64,000 bases of DNA, taken from contig CAMGYJ010000007.1 in assembly GCA_946122785.1 (NCBI GenBank), forward strand, positions 45,037,587-45,101,586, given 5' to 3'. Both the position numbers and the translations under genes were made by a program. Under the pieces are notes generated by a model, which worked only from the letters and a program-made list of their open reading frames with translations, was not told the DNA's origin and did not search any database. Within the stretch, counting starts at the first letter, position 1. Each line of letters starts with the position of its first letter. Below are positions 35,136-47,500 of this stretch, piece after piece. The DNA is from Linum tenue. Its lineage: Eukaryota; Streptophyta; Magnoliopsida; Malpighiales; Linaceae.

Positions 35136-35600
35136 GGTAGTTCTCTGGTTCAATCCAGTAGACACAGAGCTACACAAAGCTGTGAACTTTTCAGGCTACA
35201 CTTGAAAGATTAGATTTTTGGGTTTCTCCCGATTTTAGAGAGCTGAATCAGAGATGGATGGGCGAGGATGTGAGGGATTTGGAAATGGATGCACTGGGGT
35301 CTCGCATTTGGTTTGAGGTGGTGAGATGTATGAAATCAGTATCGGGTGGAATCTTGGTTGTTGAAGAGGAAATGGGAATGGTGGAGTGCATTTGCAGGGA
35401 AGGCTGAAGCAACGTTTGGTTGATTATTTTATATCTGACATATATGTCACTCTCCGAAAGGTCAATCTTACTTCTAGGTGAGATTATGAGATCTGAAACC
35501 CAAATTGCAAGCAAGAGAAGGAAAATTGGTATAAAAGAAACTTTCTTCGTCCGAGGGAAGGAGGGAGGGAGGGCGTTTCGGTTTCGCTGTTAGCTCGAAG

Positions 35601-36048
35601 GGGAAAAGTTAATTTGCTAACCTGAAGATTCGTTAGCAGATACTAACTGATATCCAAAATACATGAACTAGTATCCAAGTACTAAAGTATTTAGAGAGCA
35701 CAAACTAGTATTCAAAGTTTGCTAATTGAAATCCACCATGAATCAACTATTATCTCAAATTCACAAACTAATATCTAGACAACACAGAATACTATCCATA
35801 CAACACATAATTAGTATCCAGATAACACATAAGAGTATCCAGATAACACAAAATAGTATCCATATTGAATACTAGTTGGTTAATTGTGGATATTAGTTGG
35901 TATCTGCTATCTGGATACTAGTTTGTGATGTTTAGAATACTAGTCTGTACTATCTAGATACTCAGCAGACTTGGATATTAGTTCATACATTTTGGATATT
36001 AGTTAGTATATACTAATGAATTTTCAAGTTAGCAGAATAACTAGGCTG
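35601..36048. mobile_element. MULE-like MITE with 9-bp target duplication
   Basis: A 448-bp element with inverted repeats of about 80 bp: left AGTTAATTTGCTAACCTGAA, right (reverse complement) AGTTATTCTGCTAACTTGAA; both continue with TACTAACT.ATATCCAAAAT. The exact 9-bp repeat AGCTCGAAG flanks it (35592-35600 and 36049-36057). The interior is full of TAGTATCC-like motifs in both orientations. It lies about 470 bp upstream of the GH28 start codon, within its probable promoter. Confidence 0.82.
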
Positions 36049-36057
36049 AGCTCGAAG

Positions 36058-37866
36058 ACGTTGGGATGTCGGCGATCACGTCGCCGTCACCAAGCTACTC
36101 CGATTATTATTCATTCCAAGTAGGATAGGTTCATATGTCGCACGGTTCGCCCATGAAAATTAAAACTCAAATCAATTTTAACGGATTTTTTCTCTAAATA
36201 CACACATTTTCTAAAAAAAATTCTCAAAATACAATAATTTTTATAAGATTTCTCATTCTACACATATTTTCTCAAATCGCTTTTAACTAAAGCGATCTAT
36301 ACCAACATTGCAGACGAGAAGAGCGATTAGGTTTGATCGCATTAAGGAACTGCAATTGGCACGAATCGCTGACATGGAACGCGATCGAGCATCAGATAGC
36401 GTTTGGGGGACGCACTTCGTGTTTACTGTTTCCTTGCGACGCGATTGGTTGCAGATGGCAATCCGGACCACTGACAAGGAACGTTAATTCGGGCATCATT
36501 ACACATCTTTTACCACCTTATATCTTGATTGTTTGACTTTGAAATCGTCGTTACTCAATCTATTTTACTCTAGTTTGTGCTTCTTTGGTTACATTTCAAG
36601 TCCTAGTACGTTTGGGAAGGTCGAGGACGAGTTTCGGGACGGATAGAGGCAAGAATGGCAATAATTGGAGACAACAGGGGTAACATGGCCAGTAACAGGG
36701 ATGTGTTCCCTACCCGTGTTCCCCTTATCTTTCCCTCTTCTCCATTGAGGGCAATGTCGTGCTTAAGTGTGTGTGTGTGGGGGGGGGGGGGGGTGTTTAT
36801 CTATCACTGCATAGATGAGTTTGTGTGCTTGGAGCCTAGTCCACTGTCCAATTTGATGAATTGAGGGCTCCAAGTACTGTTCCTTGCAATAACCTGCTCA
36901 TTATGCTTTGAATTGATAGTCTTTATGGTGATATGCAACCTAGGGAGGTAGTTGTAGCACTATGGAGGATGTTGAAGTATAAAATTTTTTCTATCTGTCT
37001 CTCTGTTGTGTCGGTTGATTTTGTGAACTAGTGGATTTAGGACCGTTGATTCATGTGGTATTGATGACTCTCATTATGTTGTCTTGTGGACTCGTGTATT
37101 AAAAAAGGGTGCTCAAGTGTGAAATGAAAAAGCAGTTGGTCCTCCTTGTCAAAAATTTTAAATTTTAAAACATGTGGTAAGCCAAACGTGTGTGGCTCCG
37201 TTCATTGCACTAAATTGAGTTTTGGAAGAGATTTTAGTGATCCTTAGTGGGATACGCCTACAAGGTGAAACTAAGTCGTCTTTAGTACAAGTAAAAATTC
37301 CACCCGTTGAACGGTTTGCCTACTAGAGGATGTGCTTTTAAGGGCACGGATAGAGCTTCCGACCCCACTTAATTTCATTGACCATCCACACGAAGTGAGG
37401 AATAGGAGTTAAAAGAAGTGCTCTAGCGAGCGACAGATGTACAGAAATTGCTCTTACTCACCCAAAAAGGGTCGACCGCGCATAAAAACTGTAGTTGGAA
37501 CCCGAGCAAAGTAAAACAAAAGAAAAAGAAACAAATAATAAGGAAAAGGGGGTTCCAACAAGTGAGATGAAATGAAAGAGCACCCGATACAAAAAGTTCT
37601 TGGTCGTGAAATTGTGTGAGTCTCCTTATCCATGAATTGGTTGTCTTAGTTCCACTGCTTCTCATGATCCTGGCTTGAGTCTAGTACTCGCATTGAGAGA
37701 TATAGGGGACATCTTAGAAGACCAATTGACCTCGTAAGTTGCTAAATGAACTAGGAAATCATCTACCGACGATCGGGGTTGCAAGTTGCTGTAAAGGTCT
37801 GGAGAGCTGCATTTGATTGAGTCAGGTGTGCTTGGGGACAAGCAAACGGTTAAGTGCGGGGGAATT
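36058..37866 (+). mobile_element. 3' internal remnant of a Ty3/gypsy (Tat/Athila-like) element
   Basis: Two polypurine-type signatures of this lineage are present. At about 36745-36795, TTGAGGGCAATGTCGTGCTT runs into AAGTGTGTG and a 15-G run. At 37852-37866, AGTGCGGGGGAATT directly precedes an LTR start. 36530-36640 also shows LTR-like text resembling 37940-38040. No intact coding survives. The exact left border is unclear; 36058-36530 is AT-rich and uncharacterised. Confidence 0.6.
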
Positions 37867-39550
37867 TGATAACGTTGTATTTGCACATGTTTGCACCCTC
37901 GTTTCTTATCCGTTTTGGCTCGTAGTCATGTGTCTTTGACCTATTTTACGCTAGGTTGTGTTATTTTGTCATATTTTAGATCCTATTGAGTAAAGGAAAG
38001 CATAGGCACAAGTTTTGGGTCAATCGGAGGTCGTTTTGTCACTCAAAAACCTCTCCAAAAGTGGAGCTGGAGCAAAACACGGGCAGCCTCACTCAAGAAC
38101 ACGACCATGTTTACCAGGGAGCGCGCTAGTGCTTTTTAGTGCGCTAGTCAAGTCGAAGAAAGGGCAGAACACGAGCGTCATTGCCCCAAAGCACGGTCGT
38201 GTACCAGGCTAGTGCTTTTTATGTCGAGAGCTGACTTTGAGCTGTCCAACGTGACTTAGCAAAACACCGGCAGGATAAGTTGGACACGGCCGTGTTCACG
38301 CTAGTGTTTTGCCCAGTATCGGGTTAAACTGGCAGTTTCGGGGAGAGAAGGGGATTCGACTTTTTGGAGCAAAAACGGATTTCTAGAGAGAGAGAGTGCG
38401 AAAAACAAACCCTATGAACTATTTGGAGTGGATTTTTCGCCATTGAGCCTAGATTGCATCCCCAGGAGTGAAGATTGACATCCTAGAGCAGATTATTCCC
38501 ATCTTTAAGAGTATGACTGCTTTGATTTTTGTTTTCCTCTCTCTCTCACTTGGGTATGAAGAACTCTAGTTCTATGTGTTAGGGATCTTGATTGTGATGA
38601 CGTTTGGATTGATATACTGTTTGATTATAATTGATTGAAGTGTGTTTTTTAGTCAATTGAATCCTGATCAACTTCTTTTGATTTCTGCTGCAAACTAGGG
38701 ATGGCAATTTTGCCCATATCCATGGGTTTTTAACTATCCAATCCAATTGGGTTGGGTATGAAATCCAAATAGATGGATATGGGTAGAGTTTGATGGGTTT
38801 GTACCCATGCCCATTTACTTTGGGTTGGGTTGGGTTTATAACAAATGGATTTGGGTTTGTACCCATGCCCAAATGCAAATTACAGTTTGGTACCTAAACT
38901 TAATAAATATGCATATTTAGTACCTAAATTTAATTTTTTTTGCATATAAGTCCTCAAAATATCGATGGAAAATTACGTTTTGGTACCTAAATTTTTTTGG
39001 TCTTACATTTTGGTACCTAAAATTTTCAAGTTTTACAAATAGGTCCAATTTTTGCATGTGTAGTTAAAACACCCTCAAGTAAATGGATATCCATATCTAA
39101 CCCATACCCATTTAGATTATGGAAGCAATATTCATACCTTGCCCAAACCCATCTACAAACCCCCCCAAACCCATATGCACTTCACCCATACCCAATCCAT
39201 TATCAATGGATCTACTTGGGTTTGGGTATAATTACCCATGGGTGGGTAATTGTCATCCCTACTGCAAACTGAGATAGATAGAATCTGATTAGGTTGTTAG
39301 AGCTTCTTTAATCGATAGAAGTGAAACGATTATATGAGAGTTAATCAATTCACTGCTTTGTACTGGAATATGATTCCAGTAGTGGAGTTCTGTGTTAATT
39401 GCCTTAGCTTTCTATCCCGATGAAGACTAATCATCTTCCGATTAGCCTGTCTAAAATGACTTGATCAGGTTAAGAGATTACAAGCTATACAAGCTAGTAT
39501 AGTATTAGTTTAATTGGAATTAGTCTGTTTAGGGTTTACTTGTATTTCTC
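37867..39550 (+). mobile_element. Ty3/gypsy LTR, interrupted by a nested MITE
   Basis: It starts TGATAACGTTGTATTTGCAC directly after a polypurine tract, the canonical start of Tat/Athila-type LTRs. It runs through GGGTATGAAGAACT (about 38555) and, beyond the nested MITE at 38696-39261, through GATAGAATCTGATTAG to about 39550 (the end near TTCTCATCCA is approximate). The same LTR family occurs as fragments at 25545-26640 and 63336-63371. Confidence 0.75.
38696..39261. mobile_element. hAT MITE nested in the gypsy LTR
   Basis: A 566-bp element with ends TAGGGATGGCAATT and AATTGTCATCCCTA, flanked by the exact 8-bp repeat CTGCAAAC (38688-38695 and 39262-39269). Internally it is rich in CCCAT/ATGGGT motifs and has no coding capacity. 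Because it splits the LTR, it inserted after the gypsy element. Confidence 0.88.
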
Positions 39551-39600
39551 ATCCACCAACCCCCGAAAAATGAAAACAGCTGGTCGCCAACAACCAACAA

Positions 39601-39658
39601 ACTCATCCGTCCTCCCGTCAAAAAAAAAAAAAAAAAAAAAAAAAAACTCATCCGTCCT
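39601..39658 (+). mobile_element. Tail-only retroposon insertion
   Basis: The 13-bp repeat ACTCATCCGTCCT occurs at 39601-39613 and 39646-39658, separated only by CCCGTC and a long run of A. That is the footprint of a target-primed insertion so truncated that little more than the poly-A tail was copied. Confidence 0.6.
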
Positions 39659-40153
39659 TAGTAGTTTGCAAATCTTTTGGTGGGGTCCTTTAGCAGATTA
39701 GTAGACCACTTAAACAGACTTGAATTAAACTAATTGATTTCTCGTGAAAGTTCTTCAGTGATCTTCACTCTGTCTCCAATGCTTTTCTCCATCACCACAA
39801 ATTTTTGGACCCCATCTCCCACTCATAAAGAAAATGGCCAAACCCAACCAAACATAACAATACTACCAGAAAGCCATAATTGTAAGCACTCGAAATAGGA
39901 AGCAATGGAAAAAACTCAGCTTCAATGCAACTTTCTCATTGGGCTCACTCTCTGCACCTTGAAACAGGCGACAATACCAAACCTAAACAAGAAATGCGGG
40001 AAAACAGCGACAGACTACAAATACCCAAAGAAACAAAGAGCTTTTGTTCAACCACTGTGACGACACCATTGTTCTTGTTCACTCATCATCAGTCATCACC
40101 AGTCATCACCACAACACAATGAAAGACCACTCCTTTTTCCCCCATTTCCCACC

Positions 40154-43100
40154 TTACTCCTCCGTCAGAGGCACAGCTTCAGCCAGTTTACGGTACTTCA
40201 GAGCGTAGAACATCTCGATATATCGTCGACTCTCCTGTCGATCCAAGTTCGAAACGTGCTTCCAGAACCCGTACACTGCAGTCAGTGTCAGCAGCCTCTG
40301 CGAGTATATCTGCCAAGTATACCTATACATTGAAACCATTATTAAGTACCAATTAATTACCAATGTCGAGACTTGTAACTAAAGACCAAAAAAAAAAAAA
40401 AACCACACGGACGAACTTACTTCTCTTGAATTCGCTGGAGGCCGCCCAGCGAGATCTCGTCCCAGTGGTTCGAATCGGTCTTGCACTTCTCGAAGAAGTT
40501 AACCAGCAGCTCAGCAGCCTGATCCCCGTGGTACGGATCAATGTGGAACCCCGACTTGCCATGGACGATGATCTCAGCCGGCCCACCGTTGTTTGTGGCG
40601 AATGTAGGCAGCCCACAGGTCATGGCTTCCACGACCGTGAGCCCGAACGCCTCGTACAGCGCGGGCTGCACGAACGCCCCTCTCGTGTCCGCGATACAAC
40701 GATACAGCTCGCCGTTCCTGACCCTGTCCATCTGGGAGGAGATCCACCTGAACTGCCCCTGCAGCTTGTGCTCTTCGATCAAGCCGTACATCTTCTTCAT
40801 CTCGGCCTGCTCTTCGAGATCCTTGGACTCCTTCCTCCTGTCTCCCCCCACGATCACGAGGTTCACCAGCTCGCGGAGCCTGCTGTTCTTGCCGTACCAC
40901 TCCACCAGCCCGGTCAGGTTCTTGACCCTGTCCAGCCTCGCCATCGTGAAGATGATCGGCTTGTTCTTGTCCTTGAGCACTCCCCTGTGTGTGCGTGCGT
41001 GTGGAGAGATTCGTTTAGAGGCGATGATTAACAACGAGCCTTGCGGGTCAAGTAATCGAGGGGATTGAAACGAAAGCGAGGGGTGGAACGAGAACTCACA
41101 AGTGTTCTTTGTTCTCGACGTCGCTGAAGAGGAGTTCCTGGATCTCGGGGTGGAAATGCTCGAGCCTGCGCTTCTCCTCGGTGTAGGAGAAGTAGATGCT
41201 CATGTCGGCTCCAGGGGAGACTATGTTGAATTTGGGGTCGAAGACGTTGATGCCGTGAACAACACGGTAGAGCCCCGGCAGGGTGAACGAGGTGTGGCTT
41301 TCGTACTGTCCCACGGTGTCCTTGCTGTTCAATCGAACACATCAATCACGAAAATGTTACATACACGATTGGCAGAGTTTCCCTCCATAATCGAAATGAA
41401 AATTTGAAGAAAAGGCAATCGACGATCCACCCACCTTCCAGCAATCTCCTGGTATGTGCTGGTGATGATGAAATCGGCATGGTTCATGGCGATAAGATCC
41501 GCGGTGAACTGGCACGAGAAGTGGTACTTCTCGTCCATCTTCTTCCAGTAGATATCTGACTCTGGGTACTTAGTTTTCTCCAGAGCGTGAGCAATTGTAC
41601 ACTGCAACAAAGGCAATCCAACGATCAGCCAAAACACAACTCATTCTCTGATCCACGCCATCCATGTTTAAGGAAAAAAGAAGGAAGAAAACCTCAGTGA
41701 CGCCCAGCTTATGGGATAGCAATGTGGCAACGATGTTACCATCGCTATAGTTTCCGATGATGAGATCGGGTTTCCCTTGGAACTCCTTGCCAATTTCAAT
41801 AGCAACATCCTGCATTCATATCAAGAGTTCAGTAACCTTTGTTCCCATGTTATAAAAGGGTAGATGATCAAACCAACCTCAGTGAACTTCTCCAGGTAAG
41901 GCCACACTTCGAATCGAGAGATCCATTTGCGAACGATTCCCTTCTCGGTCTTGAATGGAATTCGAAGAATATCGGAGTACTGGGTTCCATACACTCTCTC
42001 CATCCGCTGCCCGCAAGTGGTTCCAACCGCATCAGGAAGGAGACGAGTGATCTGCACATAACCTCCACACACACCATCATTCCAATTCCCAGAAAGCACT
42101 AAAAAAAGCCAGAGATTCGAAGACCGAAAAAAGAAAGGAACATACAATGAGAATCCTAGGGGTAATGTCAAGGCCTTGCTGCTTGATGCGCATCAGCATT
42201 TCCTCTTCCAAAGCGCGAACTTGATCCAATATGTACACAACCTGGCCGCCGGTGTCAGGGTAACCAAGCACATTGTCCTGCGCGAAGTAACCATGGGGCG
42301 ACATGATGACGACATTGAACACCATCGGGATCCTGCTGAGGAATGTCTCGAGCGTGCAAGGATCGGGCGCCTCCAAGAGGTCCAGCAACAGCTGGATCAT
42401 CTCGAGCGCACGAGCCGCAGTGTCGCCCCACCCTCTCTCCAGCCCCATGTCCTGGAACTTGTGCTCGAATTCGGAGTAAGGCGTCTCGACAGGTAGCGTG
42501 GTCAGGTACTCCTCTGCCTTCCGCAGCACGTATTGCAGCGAATTGAAGTTCTGAACCCTGTCGTTCAGCATCATGTTCTGCCCGCGCCACAAAACAACAA
42601 CCACAGGATCGAGTTATCGGGACCAAACTGTAATAATAAACTCGATAAGAGCCAAGTTTTTGGCATTTTTTTTACCTTTCCCTTGTGGCAGTGAACCTTG
42701 AGGAACTCGAGGAGAGGGTGCATACTCTCCTTGTCATGGAAGAGCTTGGCAGACAAGTGGCGATTGAGGAACTCGACGCCATTGCCGATCGATTTCGAGA
42801 GGGTCGAGCGAGGGAAAGAGGCGTTGAACGGCTCGAAGTCCAGTTCCAGCACGAAATTTCCATTAGCACTGCCACCATCACAAGAGACTAACAATTAATA
42901 CAGGTCTAGGAATACAATCGAAACGAAATTAACAAGAAAAGAAAAAAAAAACAGGGGAACTCACGTTCCATCAACGAGCTCTTCCTTGAAGTGAAGGTAC
43001 TCAGGAACAGTGAGCTCCTCAACAACCAGAGCATGGAGATTGACCCTAAAGTACTCCCAGACGCCCGGCCTGGGGCGCACCGCCAGAGCAACCCAGGGCG

Positions 43101-43430
43101 GCAGCACGATCGCTTCCTGTGCGGATCTGAGAACCTCAGCGAACGCGCCTTCCTGGAGAACCTTCTGGTTTTCTTCACGGATGGCTTCGAATTCCGCAAT
43201 GATCTGGTGGTGCTGGAGAATCCCCTTTCCCTTTGCCTCGATCCTGCGATGAAACGAAACGAAAATCAAAACCATTGTAGACGACGATCGCAAATGCAGG
43301 GGGGGGGGGGGGGAGCGGGAGTTTACCTGGAGAGCAAAGAGACGAGCTCGTTCCGGTTGCCAGCGAGTGTGCCATCGAATCGCTCCTTGATGCTGTGGAC
43401 GCGAGTGATCACGCGATCAGCAGCAGCCAT
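40154..43430 (-). CDS. SUS: Sucrose synthase (SUS1-type, GT4 family)
   Basis: Ten exons on the minus strand: 43430-43327, 43243-42965, 42868-42676, 42577-42146, 42051-41878, 41809-41693, 41601-41435, 41324-41100, 40984-40421 and 40322-40154. Borders are GT..AG and phase closes to 807 residues, the normal length. The enzyme reversibly converts sucrose plus UDP to UDP-glucose plus fructose in the cytosol, feeding cellulose and starch synthesis. N-terminal RVHSIKER carries the conserved phosphorylated Ser (S13). [34 protein letters not shown] and TSTYQEIAG mark the SUS domain. The GT4 domain shows [20 protein letters not shown] and EAFGLTVVE (EX7E), then [16 protein letters not shown]. It ends [13 protein letters not shown]. 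Several ancestral exons are fused (exon 9 is 564 nt). A run of 14 G lies in the first coding intron. Confidence 0.98.
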
Positions 43431-44231
43431 GGCTCCTCTTCTTTTTCTCGGTTACAGCCAACAGTGAAATCGAAGAAAACAGAGGGACCTTCAAAAGAAA
43501 GGAAGAAAGGAAAAAAAACAGAGCAGACCCAGTTAAAGATGGAGGAGAAGGAAGCAAACAGAGAAAATATAAGTCAACATCATTATATGTGCAGCACGGC
43601 ACAGCAAATTAAATGATATCACGTTGATGAAAGAAACTGAAACCCGACTTCACCAAAAACAACCCAACTTTCTCATTAAACTAGAATGCAGAAATTTGGT
43701 TGCGATTAGAGCTGAGAAAGCAAAGAATGAGACCAGATTCTTCCTTCTGGACCAGTAGTTGAAAGTAGTGGTTTTAGAGACTAGAACTAGAATGGATTCC
43801 TGTGGACTGGGTTACTAGTCAAAGTCTCTGTTTTCTGCTTGTGTGTTAAGCTTAATGATCTTATTTTTTATTATTCTTCTTTTTGTAAGAAGCGGAGAAG
43901 ATGCATAGTTAGAGCACAGAAAGCAATGACCAATCGAGGATTTGCGTCAAAACCCAGGAACACAAACACTCTGATCAAGGACATTTTTGCCCACCACTAA
44001 CTTTTCTGGTAGCTGCTGGGGAATCCAAAGTGGGGGAAACGGAAAACAGAGGAAAGACACGAGAGTGTGAAGTAAGTGGGAAAGAAGAGAGAAGCAGAGT
44101 GCTCCTACCCAAATGAAACGAGACAACGGACTGAACGCAAAACCAATGAAATGAAGGGAGGGGGGGAAAGCAATGAAGCAAATCACGATGATACACAAAT
44201 GGGAAGATGGGGGAGTGAGTGCCAATTTATA
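43431..44231 (-). promoter_or_regulatory. Sucrose synthase 5' leader and core promoter
   Basis: On the minus strand CTATAAATT (TATA at 44225-44231) lies about 800 bp upstream of the ATG. SUS genes commonly carry a leader intron, so this interval probably holds a non-coding first exon, a long leader intron and the second leader exon. A pyrimidine-rich tract ending TTTTGAAG near 43490 is a possible acceptor. The leader intron is inferred, not shown. Confidence 0.55.
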
Positions 44232-44446
44232 GCCCAAAAAACAGCCTGCGGGATATTATCTCTTTAAAAGAACAAGTTACAACTTTACTGTTTCTTAGAG
44301 TCACATCCCGCCATTGTTATTCCTTTTGCTTTTTTGCCCCTCTTGTATTTGACTGACATTTTCTCTGACGCGTTCAGGCGGCTCCCATCAAACCAATGGC
44401 ACTCTTGTAATTAGCTCTCTACTCCTGTCCCATTGCATTTAATTTC

Positions 44447-44538
44447 ATCCATTACTCTCCCTCTCTCCTTCTCTCTCACCATCACTTTTCCTCTTTCCAC
44501 TCACCAATCCATTACTCTCCCTCTCTCCTTCTCTCTCA
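44447..44538. repeat. 32-bp pyrimidine-rich direct repeat, 60-bp period
   Basis: The 32-bp block starting ATCCATTACTCTCC and ending CTTCTCTCTCA occurs exactly at 44447-44478 and 44507-44538. It lies upstream of the sucrose synthase TATA candidate. Confidence 0.85.
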
Positions 44539-47500
44539 GTGACTGAAAACTGATTGAGTAATAGAAGAAGAAGAAAGAACGTGAAAGAAGAGAAGAGGAG
44601 CAGCCAAAGAAGAAGAAGAACGTAGGAGGAGAGGAGAGCCATCCAAACCTGTATATCAACAGCTAGGTTTTAGGAGAGAAGGCTGAGGCGGTTGCGGGAG
44701 GCCTCGTCGACAGAGTTGCAGGCGAGCCTGGAGAAGACGACAAGACATGATTAGTGAGAGAGAGCATGTGGTCGTCGGCGGCCAGGGGTGGTGGGGAATG
44801 GGGATAGTGTATGGGTTTTTGCTTTGTGTTAAAAGAGGTGAAGGTTAGATTCGGTATTTGGTAGCGGTTGCGGTGACGCCGACAAAGGTGGTGGTGGTGG
44901 TTACCGGCGGTGGTAGAGGTGAGTTGATGATCTCCATAATTAGGTATGGATATGAAGTCGTTTCTGATTTAATTTTAGAGTTTTCACATGTAGATTGGTT
45001 TTGTTCACCGTCCATATTCATCTCCCTCCATGGCTCTAGAAGAAGATGACATTTACAGAGGATTCAACGAGAAAAATGAAACATGAAGCTCTTTCTCAAC
45101 CCACCTGCACCATGACGCTGGTGTGCAACTCAACCTCCCACTTACTTATTGACGATGACACACACAAAGTAGAGCAGAATAAGAAAAGAAAGGACTCGGT
45201 GAAGAAGAAGGCCGAGGATGAGGAGATCCCAAAGAAGAACATGGAGGATTCGAAGGTAGAATCTAATTTTGGGTTTTGGCCTATTGTATTTTATTGGTTT
45301 GATTCATCATCTTCCCCATTCTTTTCAGATCAAGGGATGCCAACGAAAATAGACTATGGCTATGGAAGTGAAACAAACAACGAGAAAAATGAACTCTGTT
45401 TACACAAACGGGAGAGGCAGCCAGGCCTGGGTTAGTAGTGGTGGTAGGTTTCTAGCCTCTCCTTCATTGACATCCGCTTTCAGACTTCCTCTTCGCTTAC
45501 TTGATTTTTGGGTCTGCATCCTGATGTTTCAGTATCTTACTTCATGGATTTTTTTGTCCCTCTCTTTTCTCGCTTTGCAGATCTGCTTTCTCTCTTCCTT
45601 TTGTTGGACGATGAAGCCGGCAGAAAAGACGCGAAGGTGAAGAAGAATATATGGTTTGTTCTTTGGTTCGTTATGGAAGGGTCGGGTGACATGACAGGGG
45701 CTTTTACGCTTCTTCTTTCTTCTCTTCCCTAACGATTCGATTGCCTAATGGAGGTGGACCGGAGCGGTTCTGATCTTCTTCTCCAACAGAGGCAGTCATC
45801 CCCTATAGAGCAATCATGGAGGGTTGGCAGGTTTGTCGTTCGTCTCTAGGGTGGGTCGGCAGCAAACTGAGAACGTAAAAGAGGCGGCTGGCTCCGGTCT
45901 TCTTCAGTCATTCTGGACAGAGCAACATAGGCGGCTGGCAGGTTTGTCTATCGTTTCTAGGGTGGGGCGGCAGCGAATTGAGAAAGTAACATAGGTGGCT
46001 GGCTCCAATCTTCTTCTCTTCCCCTTTCTCTGTTTTTCATCTTTGTGGATTTACTTTCTCTCTTTCTCACTGTTTTGTTGGACAGCAAAGGCGACAAAGA
46101 AAAAGTGGAAGGTTGCGGAGGAGACACAAGAAGACTGCGAAGAAGAACGGTAAGGGAACTGAGAATCGAGCAGACTTCTCTTCCAGAAAAGGAGAGGGCG
46201 CAGAATAACAAAGAAAATCAAACCTCTTCTCTTGCAGGAGCTGACCGGTAAGGTCTCTTTCCTTTCTTATTGTAGGAAACTCTTATACAAAGTCTCAAGT
46301 TTTTATCCTTTACTGTACCATGAAAATGCCATCAGACCATCTCGATCACCATTAATCTATATTTGTCATGATTTTGGTGAGTTGGAGTCACACATTTGTC
46401 ATTCTGAAATGATATTGTGTCATGTTTGCTGTAAATTGACTGAACTTTGGGTCAACTTTACTTTAGTATTTTTTCTTGGTTTAAAACTTCTCTTCAAACC
46501 CAATTCACGTTTGAGTATCAGTTCCTTTCATCTCTTGCCTATCAACGAACGCCCTGCCTTTATCATATCCTGAGATTCAGTTCCTATGCACTGTCGATTG
46601 GTGTCTTTGTACTTAATCCCGGACCTTAATTTATATATTTCACGGTCCAAGCAATATGGAATCAAAACTAATTGTGTCCTTCTGATGCTACAGATTCGAT
46701 TTTACAGGACTCTTCAGATGCTGCAGCTTAGTAACAAGCTCAAAAAGGACAAACGCCAGAGAAACAGTATGGAACAACTAATATTAGTCGAGGGGAGAAT
46801 TGAGTGGCAAGAAATCAGGCGAATAATAGCATGCTTATATCGGTGGTAAGTTATTCTGCCTAACTCAGTACGTACATGATCTAATTTATTCGACTCTTAA
46901 AAGTTGATGAAAACTTTATGCATCCATTGATTTGTTCTCTGATGCAGATCCTTGACCTGCTGGATCATGTAAGTTGGTCTCCCTGTTCTCTATTTAGTTG
47001 CTGTTGTTAATGGTATTTGAAGCAACACATGCATTATCTGCTGTAGGAAATTTTAATAGCTGTTTAAAAGCGATTCTGCTGATCCATTATGTTGTTGAAG
47101 AGTGATAGATCACTGAAGTAATTGAGAAAATAGATTCGAAGACTAGGAAAGCAATGAAGAAGAAACCCTTACTGCGAAGAATGGTGTTGTTCTTGAGTGC
47201 TATATTCAGGCAAGTATACCATCAAATTTGATCTCTGAGTTTTCCCGGGTAGGAAGGAACTGAAATATTCCATGAAACTATGTCCCTTCTTTAGGAATGG
47301 TGTTGCTGATGGCATGTCTTTTACCTTTTCGGTTCTCACTAGATGTAACTCGGTCTTTGGATGTAAAGGACAGTTTGATGATCACCTTTTTCATCACCTC
47401 ATTCCCAACTGGTGGAGGTCGTGTACCATGGATCTGTGATGTCGATCATGCAGTAGTTTCTTCAACCCTTTTCCTTCGTCTTTTGATTCATATGCTTTTA

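Noticed and set aside
40363..41031. 222-residue open frame on the plus strand
   Set aside because: It is antisense to the largest sucrose synthase exon (40421-40984); GC-rich codon structure leaves a long open mirror frame. No domain.
42255..42626. 123-residue minus-strand frame overlapping sucrose synthase
   Set aside because: Same strand but wrong phase relative to exon 42146-42577; the correct phase carries the SUS motifs.
45046..45435. 129-residue plus-strand frame as a gene
   Set aside because: Lys-rich start then intron-like sequence; no domain, no continuation that I could splice with confidence.
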